NCBI GenBank assembly: GCA_002841395.1
Contig: PGZM01000007.1
Span: 1 to 64,000 of the forward strand
DNA from: Firmicutes bacterium HGW-Firmicutes-9
Lineage (GTDB): Bacteria; Bacillota; Clostridia; Christensenellales; CAG-138
Direction of reading: 5' to 3'
DNA length: 64,000 bases
Made by a program: the position numbers and the translations under genes
Notes under the pieces: generated by a model
What the model was told of the DNA's origin: nothing
Database searches by the model: none
What the model saw: the letters and a program-made list of their open reading frames with translations, nothing else
Shown here: positions 32,895-40,942 of the stretch, one piece after another
How the letters are laid out: every line of letters begins with the position of its first letter
How positions within the stretch are numbered: position 1 is the first letter of the stretch

Positions 32895-34840
32895 TCACAT
32901 GCATCTCCCGCGTCATATTTCAATTGCCGCCGCAGCGGTAGCCACCAGATGAAGCCAAAAAGCATACATCCGGTGAGTGTCTTCCACAATGGAACGCCGG
33001 TTTTTCGTCCCGTTTGCAGGCCGATGATCATCAGCTCTGCAAAGTGCAGCGCGATCAGCCCGAAAACGAGCCAGTGCCAGCCAGACAGGATCGAAAGCAG
33101 AATCGCACCGATCCACAACAATATTGTAATCGAATAACCCGCAATCTGCCAGCCCTGTGTCTTTTCGCCGAGACCGGTATCGCACGCGGATTTCACGATA
33201 TCCCACTGACTCTTGAGCTGAATCGCTTTTTCCCGCGCGGTCATCGGCGGCAGCGGCCACGGAATGAAGTCCTTCTTCTCGTCTTCCGGCGAGAGTATCG
33301 GCAAGCCGAACACACGGTCTTCATGCGTCGTCGGGCAGTCCACATAGCGGCCCGCGGCGATGTGTTCCTTGCGCACGAGCACGGTTTTCACCATGCCAAA
33401 CAGGGTCTGGAGCAGCGCTTTGTTTTTCACGCTCATAATCGGCATGGGTACACCCGCCGCGCGGCAAGCCACGGACATGCACTTCGCGGGATCGCAGCAG
33501 CCGGTGGCAACAAACTGACTAACGCCCTTTGCCGTCATCGCGCAGTTGCCGAGCGCGAGCTTGCGCATCGGAAGCGATGCGATATCATCCAGCGTATACG
33601 GTTTGCCCGTTTTATCAAACCAATAGCGTTCGCCATCGATCAGGATACCCTCGCCCTCGATGATGCAGAGCGCAAAATCCCGCCGCGCGCTCTTCTTGAA
33701 GTTGTAGTAGTCCAGCCCCGTCTTCGCCGCGGCAAGGCAGCCGCCAGTGCACGCCTGCTCCAGCGCGAGCGCGATCTCAGGAGTCACCTTGTCTTTGTCG
33801 GTTACGACGGGCGCGCCGTTTCGCACATGGCCCGCGAGCGCCAGCAAATTCGGAAACTCGCGCGCGGTTTTCTCATCCATAAACGAGCTGATCGCAGGCC
33901 TGAATTTCGTCACGCTCGCCTCGCCGATGATCTCCACCGACGGGTCTCCAAAGCCTCTGCGCGTCGCTTCGATCATCAGTTTGTTTTGATCTGGGTCAAA
34001 CCCCATCATGCGCGTGGTGATGCGATCCGCCTCTACGCTGTTGTTACTCGCGACAATCTTTCCCACACGAACGGGGTCGACCGGTGCGGGCGTGTTTCCT
34101 TCGCCGCCGATGATGCCGTCGATCACGGTCAGATCCGGCTTGAAGAGATACAGCAAATCCGCCAGCTTTTTCTCGATCAGGTAGCTGTGGTTGCGCTCCC
34201 GCAGAAAATACGGGATGGTACCCATCGCGTTTTTAAACCCCAGCGTCACGCCCGTATAGAGGTTTGTCTTCATCTTTGGCACGGAGATGTAAAACGCCTT
34301 TTTACGAACGGCGGCATCCAGCGTATCAGGCAGATAGACTTCCTTCATCACTTCCGCCTTGGGCAGCATATAGCGCACCACAGGGCGCAATTCCAGCGCG
34401 ATCAGCTTCGCGCCGTAGTGCTTGGCGATGCGGTCATATCCCGCAACGCGAAAGCTCACGGGCGTCGGCATGGGTTTGCCGGAGGACTCCGCAATCGTAA
34501 TATCGCTCGTAAAGCGCTTGATGTATCGCACCACCGCTTCAAACACGCGCGGGTCGGTCGTTTCGGGATAGTCCCGCTCGTCAAACCCGCTGTCGTGATA
34601 GACCGAAACGAGATTCGGCTTGATGATCACGGGACGATTGTTTGTCAGCTGCTCCGAAAAGTGCACCGCGGCATCCAGCTTGTTAAGAGCGTTATCTACC
34701 GTCTGCCGGATACCGACGACCTCCGGAATGCGGTCGTATTCACTGGTTCCAAACGACTTCGGCAATACGACAAAGTCCGTTAAATAGTCGAGCGGGGCTG
34801 CTTGTTCAATGACGACCGTGCTCATGCTCACTTTTATCAC
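32891..34840 (-). CDS. DUF362 protein with Cys-containing middle region and C-terminal membrane anchor
   Basis: About 649 residues. Residues ~60-310 are a DUF362 domain (RPVIIKPNLVSVYHDSGFDE, KMKTNLYTGVTLGFKNAMG, LTVIDGIIGGEGNTPAP). The middle region (~370-470) carries scattered cysteines (ACTGGC, GNCAMTAKG, TGCCDPAKCMSVAC) that could bind a metal or cluster, though no ferredoxin pattern is complete. Residues ~560-640 form two or three membrane helices ending in a basic segment. This three-part architecture is unusual for DUF362. The start is uncertain: GTG 34840 overlaps the upstream stop, with further GTG/ATG options at 34831 and 34825. It may link AOR chemistry to the membrane; function unknown. 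Confidence 0.7.
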   Translation of the reverse strand: MIKVSMSTVVIEQAAPLDYLTDFVVLPKSFGTSEYDRIPEVVGIRQTVDNALNKLDAAVHFSEQLTNNRPVIIKPNLVSVYHDSGFDERDYPETTDPRVFEAVVRYIKRFTSDITIAESSGKPMPTPVSFRVAGYDRIAKHYGAKLIALELRPVVRYMLPKAEVMKEVYLPDTLDAAVRKKAFYISVPKMKTNLYTGVTLGFKNAMGTIPYFLRERNHSYLIEKKLADLLYLFKPDLTVIDGIIGGEGNTPAPVDPVRVGKIVASNNSVEADRITTRMMGFDPDQNKLMIEATRRGFGDPSVEIIGEASVTKFRPAISSFMDEKTAREFPNLLALAGHVRNGAPVVTDKDKVTPEIALALEQACTGGCLAAAKTGLDYYNFKKSARRDFALCIIEGEGILIDGERYWFDKTGKPYTLDDIASLPMRKLALGNCAMTAKGVSQFVATGCCDPAKCMSVACRAAGVPMPIMSVKNKALLQTLFGMVKTVLVRKEHIAAGRYVDCPTTHEDRVFGLPILSPEDEKKDFIPWPLPPMTAREKAIQLKSQWDIVKSACDTGLGEKTQGWQIAGYSITILLWIGAILLSILSGWHWLVFGLIALHFAELMIIGLQTGRKTGVPLWKTLTGCMLFGFIWWLPLRRQLKYDAGDACE

Positions 34841-35970
34841 TCTCCGTACTCGCCGTATTCGCAGCCGATGTTCTTCGCCTCGATCTCATCCAGCAGCGTG
34901 GTCTTTCCGCCCTTCTTCTGATACAGCTTGATCACGCCCGTTCCGTTTCCGCCATTCCAAAGACGGTTATGGAGTTTGAGCCCGTTCGGCGCTTCGTAGT
35001 TGATCAAAAGCATGTCCTTTTTAATGCAGCGGATATCAACTTCCATGATCGCGCTCGTCGTCTCCTGACGGACGCGCCAGAGGATCTCCGTCTCTGTTTC
35101 CTGCCCGGTAAACTCCGTTCGGCAGAGCGTCCAGAACTTAGAGAAGTTAAACTCATAGCTCTTTCCTTCATAATAAAAGTCGGAGAGCAGCTTGCGGTTT
35201 AAAGCAACGCCGAGCACCTTCGGGCGTCCGCCGCCGATGTTAAACACGCTGTTGTTGAGGCGTTTGCCGGAGATTTTGCTGACCAGATTGTTGCTCGAAA
35301 GCCACACCCACGGGCTCGTGAAATCTCCGCCCCAGTTCTTATCCGCATAGCCGTAGCAGGTCTCAGGCTTGACGATATATTCCCTGCCGTTGAGCTGGAG
35401 CGTGCCGCTATAGGCGGTTTTCATGCCCTCAGCGTGCCAAAACATCTCGAACGCGTTCAACCGCTGGAAAAACTTCGACGCGCCATAGCCGACATGGAAC
35501 GCGATTTTTTTATCGATCGCGATATCCCATTCCAGCGTACCGCCGTTGCACATATACTCCGGATGCGCTTTTGCTTCCTCGTCGGTGAGCGAGATGCGTC
35601 CCTTGGTATGCGTCTCCGAACAGGAACAATCTCCCGCCGTGATGTCGAGATCCTTATCGTACACCAGCGAAATATCCTTCCATGCAAAAAAGCGATGCAA
35701 CTGCCCCGCCTGTTCGCCCCACCAACCGACTTTTACCATCAGATAAGATGGTTTCTTACCGTCCTGCTTTCTCTGCGGCAGCTGACCAAACACCGGCACA
35801 TCCTCGGCCAGCGCGGGGTTGCAGACAAAGAACTCGATAAAGAACGGCTGCTGCTCGCCCGTCTGGGCGTCTTCGGCAGTAAAATTGTGCCACCACCAAT
35901 CGTATCCACGCTTGCTGAGTGGGCCGCGTAACATGAAGTGGTCTCTTTGCTTGTCGCTGATGTTCGCCAT
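34837..35970 (-). CDS. tocopherol-cyclase-like (lipocalin-related) protein
   Basis: 377 residues with no signal peptide or membrane segment. Several segments match the plant/cyanobacterial tocopherol cyclase pattern: FFIEFFVCNPAL in the first strand pair, CYGYADKNWGGDFTSPWVWL near residue 215 (family: YAEKNWG, then WFW), GGGRPKVLGVALN, GKSYEFNF, and the closing GLKLHNRLWNGGNGTG. Tocopherol cyclases and related CrtC/AttH proteins are two-barrel, lipocalin-like proteins acting on prenylated or hydrophobic ligands. A Clostridia-like anaerobe is not expected to make tocopherol, so a different cyclisation, hydration or carrier role is likely. GGAGG precedes the ATG, inside the last codons of the TetR gene. 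Confidence 0.65.
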   Translation of the reverse strand: MANISDKQRDHFMLRGPLSKRGYDWWWHNFTAEDAQTGEQQPFFIEFFVCNPALAEDVPVFGQLPQRKQDGKKPSYLMVKVGWWGEQAGQLHRFFAWKDISLVYDKDLDITAGDCSCSETHTKGRISLTDEEAKAHPEYMCNGGTLEWDIAIDKKIAFHVGYGASKFFQRLNAFEMFWHAEGMKTAYSGTLQLNGREYIVKPETCYGYADKNWGGDFTSPWVWLSSNNLVSKISGKRLNNSVFNIGGGRPKVLGVALNRKLLSDFYYEGKSYEFNFSKFWTLCRTEFTGQETETEILWRVRQETTSAIMEVDIRCIKKDMLLINYEAPNGLKLHNRLWNGGNGTGVIKLYQKKGGKTTLLDEIEAKNIGCEYGEYGE

Positions 35971-35974
35971 TTGG

Positions 35975-36547
35975 TCATCCTCCTATGTTTTTATCATCCG
36001 GCGCAAAGAAATAGTCTCCGCGCATGATATCGCTGAGAATCGAGACAATCTCGTCCCGATCGGTCGCCCTGTCTTCCAATAGCCACGTCGAATAGACCTC
36101 GATAAACGCCGCGACCCAAAACGCATTGAAATACCGCCGCTCCGTATCTGTGCGGTTTTCCCGCTGGCACGCAAGCACAGGCGGAAGATGGCCGAGTTTT
36201 TCGCGAAACACACCCTTGGCTAAGTCGGTCAGCCCGTTTTCCACAAGCAGCCGGAAAAAAGACGCGTTTTCTTCCACAACCGTCGTGTAGACGTCGGTCA
36301 GCTTCTGAATCGTGTCGACATGCTCGACCTGAACGCGAAGCATGATTTCATCGAGCATTCTGGATAGATGCCGCGTCAAAATCGCCTCTTTGTCTTCGAA
36401 ATTCAAATAAAACGTCTGCCTTGATAGACCGGCGCGTTCGGTGAGCGAGCGGATGGTGATGTTTTTGTAGGGTTGTTCGAGCATGAGCGAGAGCAAAGCT
36501 TCCTCAATGCTGTCCTTAGAACGGATGGACATAGGATTTTCTTTCAT
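35975..36547 (-). CDS. TetR/AcrR-family regulator
   Basis: 190 residues. The ATG at 36547 has GGAGAAG seven bases upstream; a further in-frame start at 36604 lacks a site. The N-terminal helix-turn-helix is typical: IEEALLSLMLEQPYKNITIR, then LTERAGLSRQTFYLNFEDKE (~8-60). The C-terminal ligand domain is of the short type common in clostridial TetR proteins. It is the first gene of the AOR operon, and its last codons include the ribosome site of the next gene, so it is co-expressed with the operon and probably represses it and/or the divergent glycosyltransferase. Ligand unknown; likely a hydrophobic small molecule. Confidence 0.88.
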   Translation of the reverse strand: MKENPMSIRSKDSIEEALLSLMLEQPYKNITIRSLTERAGLSRQTFYLNFEDKEAILTRHLSRMLDEIMLRVQVEHVDTIQKLTDVYTTVVEENASFFRLLVENGLTDLAKGVFREKLGHLPPVLACQRENRTDTERRYFNAFWVAAFIEVYSTWLLEDRATDRDEIVSILSDIMRGDYFFAPDDKNIGG

Positions 36548-36807
36548 GATGTGCTTCTCCGATATTTGATTGTTAGATATGTTCAATCTCATTATATCTT
36601 GCAAAAATAAACTTTACAACAGTCTATTCTTTTACATGTGTCTATTTTTTATAAGATGCGTTTCCCTATGTTTCTGCGTGCCGGAAAACGATCTGATCAT
36701 AATGCTTGCCTAACCCTTCTCTGTCGAATATGATACTAATAGACTGTATTTCACGTACTGTTGCCGATTCTCTGCCATGCCGATCAAGTACCGAAAGGAG
36801 CCGCGTG

Positions 36808-38073
36808 ATGCGCATTACTCTCTTTGCCGCGGGGTCGCAGGGCGATGTGCTGTTTTGCATGCGGCTCGTAAAGCGTTTGCGCACAAGCGGTTTTTCTGTG
36901 ACGCTCGCCGCGCCGGAGAACTACGCTTCTCTTGCGGAGTGTTCGGACATTCCGTTCTTTCCGTTGCGCGGCGATGTGCAGCAGCTCATGGCGAGCGACA
37001 CCGGCAAAGAATTCATGCACACGGGCAGCAGCAACCCGCTGAAGAATATCGCGCTTATGCGCAGGATGGTTGCGCAAGTCGCGCAGCAGCTGTCGGAGGA
37101 TCTTTTGGCCGCCTGCGCGGAAGCAGACGCACTGATCTCACTTGCGGTATTTGCCTCTCTCGGCGAGACCGTTGCGGAGCTATGCAATATACCGCTGCTA
37201 CTGATCGAACCCACGCCGATGCTGCCGAGCGGGGACTTTCCCGCGCCCGGTTGGCCGATACAGCGCAATCTAGGACGCGTTCTCAACCGCCTTTCAGGTT
37301 ATGCGATGCTAGCATTCGTGTTTGCGTGGTATCGCCCTTCCCTCAATACGTTTCGCTTGCAAAACGGACTGCGCCGGCTCAAAAGCCGCGATTTTTATCG
37401 CACGCTTTCTTCGGTTCCGCTGCTTGGTGCGTACAGCGATGCGGTGATTCCCCATCCTTCAGACTGGCCGGACAGCGCGCGCATCACAGGATACTGGTTG
37501 GACGAGGAAGAGCCTTCCTTCCAGCCGTCGGAAGCGCTCCTCTCGTTTTTGGAACGGGGCGAGCCGCCAGTTTACATCGGTTTTGGCAGCATGACGGCAA
37601 AGGACCCGGAACGCATGGCGCAGATCGTTCTGAATGCCGTTTCTCGCACGGGTCGGCGCGCTGTAATCGCGACCGGTTGGGGCGGGATCAGCGCTCTACC
37701 ATCCTCCGATCAGGTCTTTGTGCTGGATCAAGCGCCGCACGACTGGCTCTTTCCCAGAATGTCCGCGATCGTCCATCACGGCGGCGCGGGTACAACGGCG
37801 GAAGCCCTACGCGCAGGCAAGCCCAACGTAATCGTTCCCTTTATCGTCGATCAGCAGTTTTGGGGCAGGCGCGTGCAGGCGTTTGGCGCGGGTCCCACGC
37901 CGATTCCCGCGCGAAAGCTGACCGCAAGACGGCTTGCAGACGCAATTGAACGCGCGGCAACCAATCCCACGATGCGGAAAAACGCGGAGCGCATCCGAAG
38001 CTCGATTCTCGCGGAGCACGGGCTGGATCAGGCCGCAGCATTTATTCAGGAATATTGGGGTACATCGAAATGA
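36808..38073 (+). CDS. GT1-family glycosyltransferase (sterol/macrolide glucosyltransferase-like)
   Basis: 421 residues from an ATG preceded by AAAGGAGCCGCGTG. Two-domain GT-B protein: the N-terminal domain starts MRITLFAAGSQGDVLFCMRL (acceptor side, typical of GT1), and the C-terminal nucleotide-sugar domain contains PPVYIGFGSM, VFVLDQAPHDWLFPRMSAIV and the donor motif HHGGAGTTAEALRAGKPNVI, followed by VDQQFWGRRV. The last pattern is closest to sterol and polyketide/macrolide glycosyltransferases. It uses a UDP- or dTDP-sugar to modify a hydrophobic acceptor. It is divergent from the TetR of the AOR operon, with about 260 bases between them, and its stop overlaps the start of the acyltransferase (ATGA). 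Confidence 0.88.
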   Translation: MRITLFAAGSQGDVLFCMRLVKRLRTSGFSVTLAAPENYASLAECSDIPFFPLRGDVQQLMASDTGKEFMHTGSSNPLKNIALMRRMVAQVAQQLSEDLLAACAEADALISLAVFASLGETVAELCNIPLLLIEPTPMLPSGDFPAPGWPIQRNLGRVLNRLSGYAMLAFVFAWYRPSLNTFRLQNGLRRLKSRDFYRTLSSVPLLGAYSDAVIPHPSDWPDSARITGYWLDEEEPSFQPSEALLSFLERGEPPVYIGFGSMTAKDPERMAQIVLNAVSRTGRRAVIATGWGGISALPSSDQVFVLDQAPHDWLFPRMSAIVHHGGAGTTAEALRAGKPNVIVPFIVDQQFWGRRVQAFGAGPTPIPARKLTARRLADAIERAATNPTMRKNAERIRSSILAEHGLDQAAAFIQEYWGTSK

Positions 38074-38846
38074 AACTGCAAGGCGCAACAATAGAGCCCT
38101 ATCCGCGCATCCGCCGCCTGATGGCGGACGGCGGCAGGCTCGGACGGGAAAAGCATCTCGTGCACGGGCTGTACGAGATGGACGTCACCGCGGCGCGGCA
38201 GGCGATCCGCAGCTATCGCGCGCAGTCCGGCAACGGGCTTTCGCTCAACGCATATATGATCGCTTCCGTCGGTCGCGCGGTCGAGCAGCACAAACAGATA
38301 CAAGCCTGCTTTTCGGGCAGGCGTAAGGTCGTGATCTTCGACGACGTGGACATCAACACGATGTTTGAGGTGGATGAAAACGGACAGAAGACCATCCGCC
38401 CGCACATCCTGCGCGCAGTCAACAAGAGAACGCCAGCCGACCTCCACACGGAGATCCGCGCATTTCAGCAAAATCCGAGCGCGGACGGCGAAAAGCGCGC
38501 GATCGAATGGTTCGTTCGCCTGCCGGGATTCCTGCGTCGCGCCGTTCTGCGCGCGATGTTTCGCAATCCCGCTTGGCTCAAAGAGCTGAACGGCACGGTC
38601 TCGCTCTCCTCGGTCGGTATGTTCGGCCAAGGCGGCGGCTGGGGTATCCCCGTCTCCAACGCAACGCTCCAGATCACCCTCGGCGGCATCGTGAATCGTC
38701 CCGCGCTGATCGAAGGGAAGCTCACGGAGCGGCAGTATCTTTGCGTGACCGTCAGCGTCAACCACGACCTCGTCGACGGCGCACCTGCCGCGCGCTTTGC
38801 GCAGACGCTCAAAGAGATCGTCGAAAGCGGAGAGGTGCTACAATAA
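38070..38846 (+). CDS. 2-oxoacid dehydrogenase E2-type acyltransferase domain protein
   Basis: 258 residues. It contains only the catalytic E2/CAT-like fold: YEMDVTAARQAIRSYRA at ~30, GNGLSLNAYMIASVGRAVEQ, and the active-site segment VNHDLVDGAPAARF near 235 (family HxxxDG). There is no lipoyl or E1/E3-binding domain, so it does not belong to a dehydrogenase complex; such stand-alone proteins are thought to be acyltransferases, including chloramphenicol-acetyltransferase relatives. Overlapping the GT1 gene, it may acylate the same product (glycosylate, then acylate). The insert FVRLPGFLRRAVLRAMF (~155-171) is hydrophobic and basic and could contact lipid. Confidence 0.85.
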   Translation: MKLQGATIEPYPRIRRLMADGGRLGREKHLVHGLYEMDVTAARQAIRSYRAQSGNGLSLNAYMIASVGRAVEQHKQIQACFSGRRKVVIFDDVDINTMFEVDENGQKTIRPHILRAVNKRTPADLHTEIRAFQQNPSADGEKRAIEWFVRLPGFLRRAVLRAMFRNPAWLKELNGTVSLSSVGMFGQGGGWGIPVSNATLQITLGGIVNRPALIEGKLTERQYLCVTVSVNHDLVDGAPAARFAQTLKEIVESGEVLQ

Positions 38847-38946
38847 TCCGCACCACAGATTGGGTCTTTTTTACTAGTTGAACATCTGATACAAATTCAT
38901 AGAATAAAATAAAATGTAATTCAAATAATCAGTAAGGATATGTGAT

Positions 38947-39495
38947 ATGAGTTTATTGGATTCCCAACGTGAAATGCGCTCCGCCTTTCTGGGCGGTTTT
39001 GCCGGACAGCTCGTCTCCGGCGTGATTTGGCTGATCGCTTCTATACTCAGCGTGCTGCTCAAGCCCGCCGCGGGCATGGCTGCGCTGTTCTTTGGCAGCA
39101 TGGGCATCTTCCCGCTGACGCAGCTGATCGTGCGCCTGATGGGACGCCCGGGTAAAGTCAGCCCCGAAAACGGGCTTTGGAAGCTCGGCTCCCAGGTCGC
39201 TTTTACCGTTCCGCTCAACTTCCTGCTCGTCGGCGCAGCGACGCTCTATCGAGCGGAGTGGTTCTTCCCCGCGGCGATGATTGTCGTCGGTTCCCACTAT
39301 CTGCCGTTCATCACGCTGTACGGAATGAAGCTCTTTGGCATTCTGGCGGGGCTTCTCGTCGTTAGCGGCGCGATGCTCGCCCTCTACGGGCCGCAGATTT
39401 TCAGTCTTGGCGGCTGGTTCACCGGCGTGGTGCTGATTGTGTTTGCGTTTGCCGGAAGGTACCTCGTTCTCAAAGAAGAAAAATCTCTTGTCTAA
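38947..39495 (+). CDS. DUF7010-type six-helix membrane protein
   Basis: 182 residues, about six hydrophobic helices and short loops. It begins MSLLDSQREMRSAFLGGFAGQLVSG and contains GSMGIFPLTQLIVRLMGRPG, a pattern I associate with the DUF7010 family of uncharacterised membrane proteins. AAGGATATGTGAT precedes the ATG. A 100-base gap separates it from the acyltransferase gene, so it may be transcribed on its own. No transport motif is visible. Confidence 0.65.
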   Translation: MSLLDSQREMRSAFLGGFAGQLVSGVIWLIASILSVLLKPAAGMAALFFGSMGIFPLTQLIVRLMGRPGKVSPENGLWKLGSQVAFTVPLNFLLVGAATLYRAEWFFPAAMIVVGSHYLPFITLYGMKLFGILAGLLVVSGAMLALYGPQIFSLGGWFTGVVLIVFAFAGRYLVLKEEKSLV

Positions 39496-39535
39496 TCCGC
39501 GCGAATAGTATCGACATGTTTCAGCTAGAATCAAA

Positions 39536-39568
39536 ACAAAAATGCCGCTAAAGAGCGGCATTTTATTT
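39536..39568. terminator. bidirectional terminator
   Basis: A perfect stem AATGCCGCT / AGCGGCATT with an AAAG loop sits between convergent genes; A-rich before and T-rich after (TTATTTTA), giving a T-run in each direction. Confidence 0.88.
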
Positions 39569-39596
39569 TAGTGACTTATATTAACTTGGCTTCGGT

Positions 39597-40559
39597 TCAA
39601 TGCCCGTACTGCCGCATCAGCGCCAGCACTTCCTCCTCGGTCGGCATCGCGGGAATCGCGCCGCGCTTCTGCACGCAGCAGGTCGCAACCGCGTTGCCCC
39701 AGTCCGCGCAGTCTGCGGCGTCCGCAAGCGTGAGCTGGTTCGGGCGTTTTTTGAGTGCAAGCATTCGGGTGAGAAATCCGCCCCAGAACGCGTCGCCCGC
39801 ACCGGTTGTGTCCATCGCTTTCGGCGGGTACGAGGCAACCATCGTGCTCTTACCGTCGATGGATACCAGCGCGCCCTTTTTGCCAAGCGTCACCGCAACA
39901 CAGGGAATGCCCATCGCGTTCAGCGCGGCTGCGGTCTTTTCCGGCTCGGGATGATCCGTCAAGAGCGACGTCTCCTCGTCGGAAAGCTTCATGACATCGA
40001 CGAACGGTAACAGCTCTCGCATACGCGCCTTCGCCGTCTCCACATCGCTCCAGAGCGACGCGCGATAGTTCGGGTCGTAGGAGATGACAGCCCCTGACGC
40101 CTTCGCGGTCTTGACCGCGTGATGCGTCGCGCTTCTCGCGGGCTCATCCGTCAGTGACAGCGAGCCGACATGGAACACATCGGTCGATTCGAGCAAGGTT
40201 TCGTTGAGCTCATCTACGCGAAGCTGCGTGTCCGCGCCCGGCTTCCGCGCAAAGGAAAATGTCCGCTCGCCCGATTCGGAGAGCGCGACAAACGCCAGCG
40301 TTGTAAAGAACGTATCCGAAAGCACAAGCCCACTTGTGTCGATTCCTGCGTTGTCCAATGTTTCTTTTAAGAAGTGTCCGTGCATATCTTCGCCGACCTT
40401 GCCGAGAAACGCGGTCGAGCAGCCGAGCCGCGACGCTGCCGCGAGCACGTTTGCCACCGCACCGCCGGGATTCCGCTCAAAGAGCTTCATGCCCGCTGCG
40501 GACGTTCCGCTCTCTGTAAAGTCGATCAATAATTCTCCCAACGCGGTGATTTGATGCAT
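39597..40559 (-). CDS. PfkB-family sugar kinase, probable fructokinase
   Basis: 320 residues from the ATG at 40559 (GAAGAGGGCAACAGC before it). PfkB features: ALGELLIDFTESG at the start, ERNPGGAVANVLAAASRLG (substrate-binding GG), and the C-terminal ATP/anion-hole motif MDTTGAGDAFWGGFL with the catalytic Asp. This is closest to fructokinases, which phosphorylate fructose to fructose-6-phosphate. No sugar transporter or hydrolase is adjacent, so the substrate is inferred from the family only. Confidence 0.88.
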   Translation of the reverse strand: MHQITALGELLIDFTESGTSAAGMKLFERNPGGAVANVLAAASRLGCSTAFLGKVGEDMHGHFLKETLDNAGIDTSGLVLSDTFFTTLAFVALSESGERTFSFARKPGADTQLRVDELNETLLESTDVFHVGSLSLTDEPARSATHHAVKTAKASGAVISYDPNYRASLWSDVETAKARMRELLPFVDVMKLSDEETSLLTDHPEPEKTAAALNAMGIPCVAVTLGKKGALVSIDGKSTMVASYPPKAMDTTGAGDAFWGGFLTRMLALKKRPNQLTLADAADCADWGNAVATCCVQKRGAIPAMPTEEEVLALMRQYGH

Positions 40560-40942
40560 GCTGTTGCCCTCTTCTTCCAATATTGTGTCTGTTTTTGCTG
40601 TATCCTAATAAATGAAACAACCGAATGTCCGTTTATGTCAATCTTTTTGACGTTCCTGACGGGTTGATCTTATTTTAACTGGCGGACGTGTCTGCCGCAA
40701 GTGCGGATAGAATATCGCTATTCTGAATTCGCTTGCAGGATTCATGATTGCTTATGAGTTTTCTACGAAGTATTACTGTTGATCTATCCCAATCTATTGC
40801 GTTTCTGACGTATAATACGAATATTTCCTTTATTTTACACAATCTGATATACTTACATTACTCTTCTATGCGTCCGCAGATCGAACCGTGATTTGATTGC
40901 GTCAAGCCATCTACAATCTTTGCAAATCCAAGGGTGAGGGTG
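40560..40942. other. intergenic region between divergent genes
   Basis: About 380 bases, AT-rich, presumably holding promoters for the sugar kinase and the HD protein. I see TATAAT at 40811-40816 without a well-placed -35 box, and no gene, hairpin or repeat I can support. Confidence 0.5.

Noticed and set aside
33014-34783. Long plus-strand frame opposite the DUF362 gene
   Set aside because: Antisense shadow of a conserved protein; no domain recognisable and no ribosome site.
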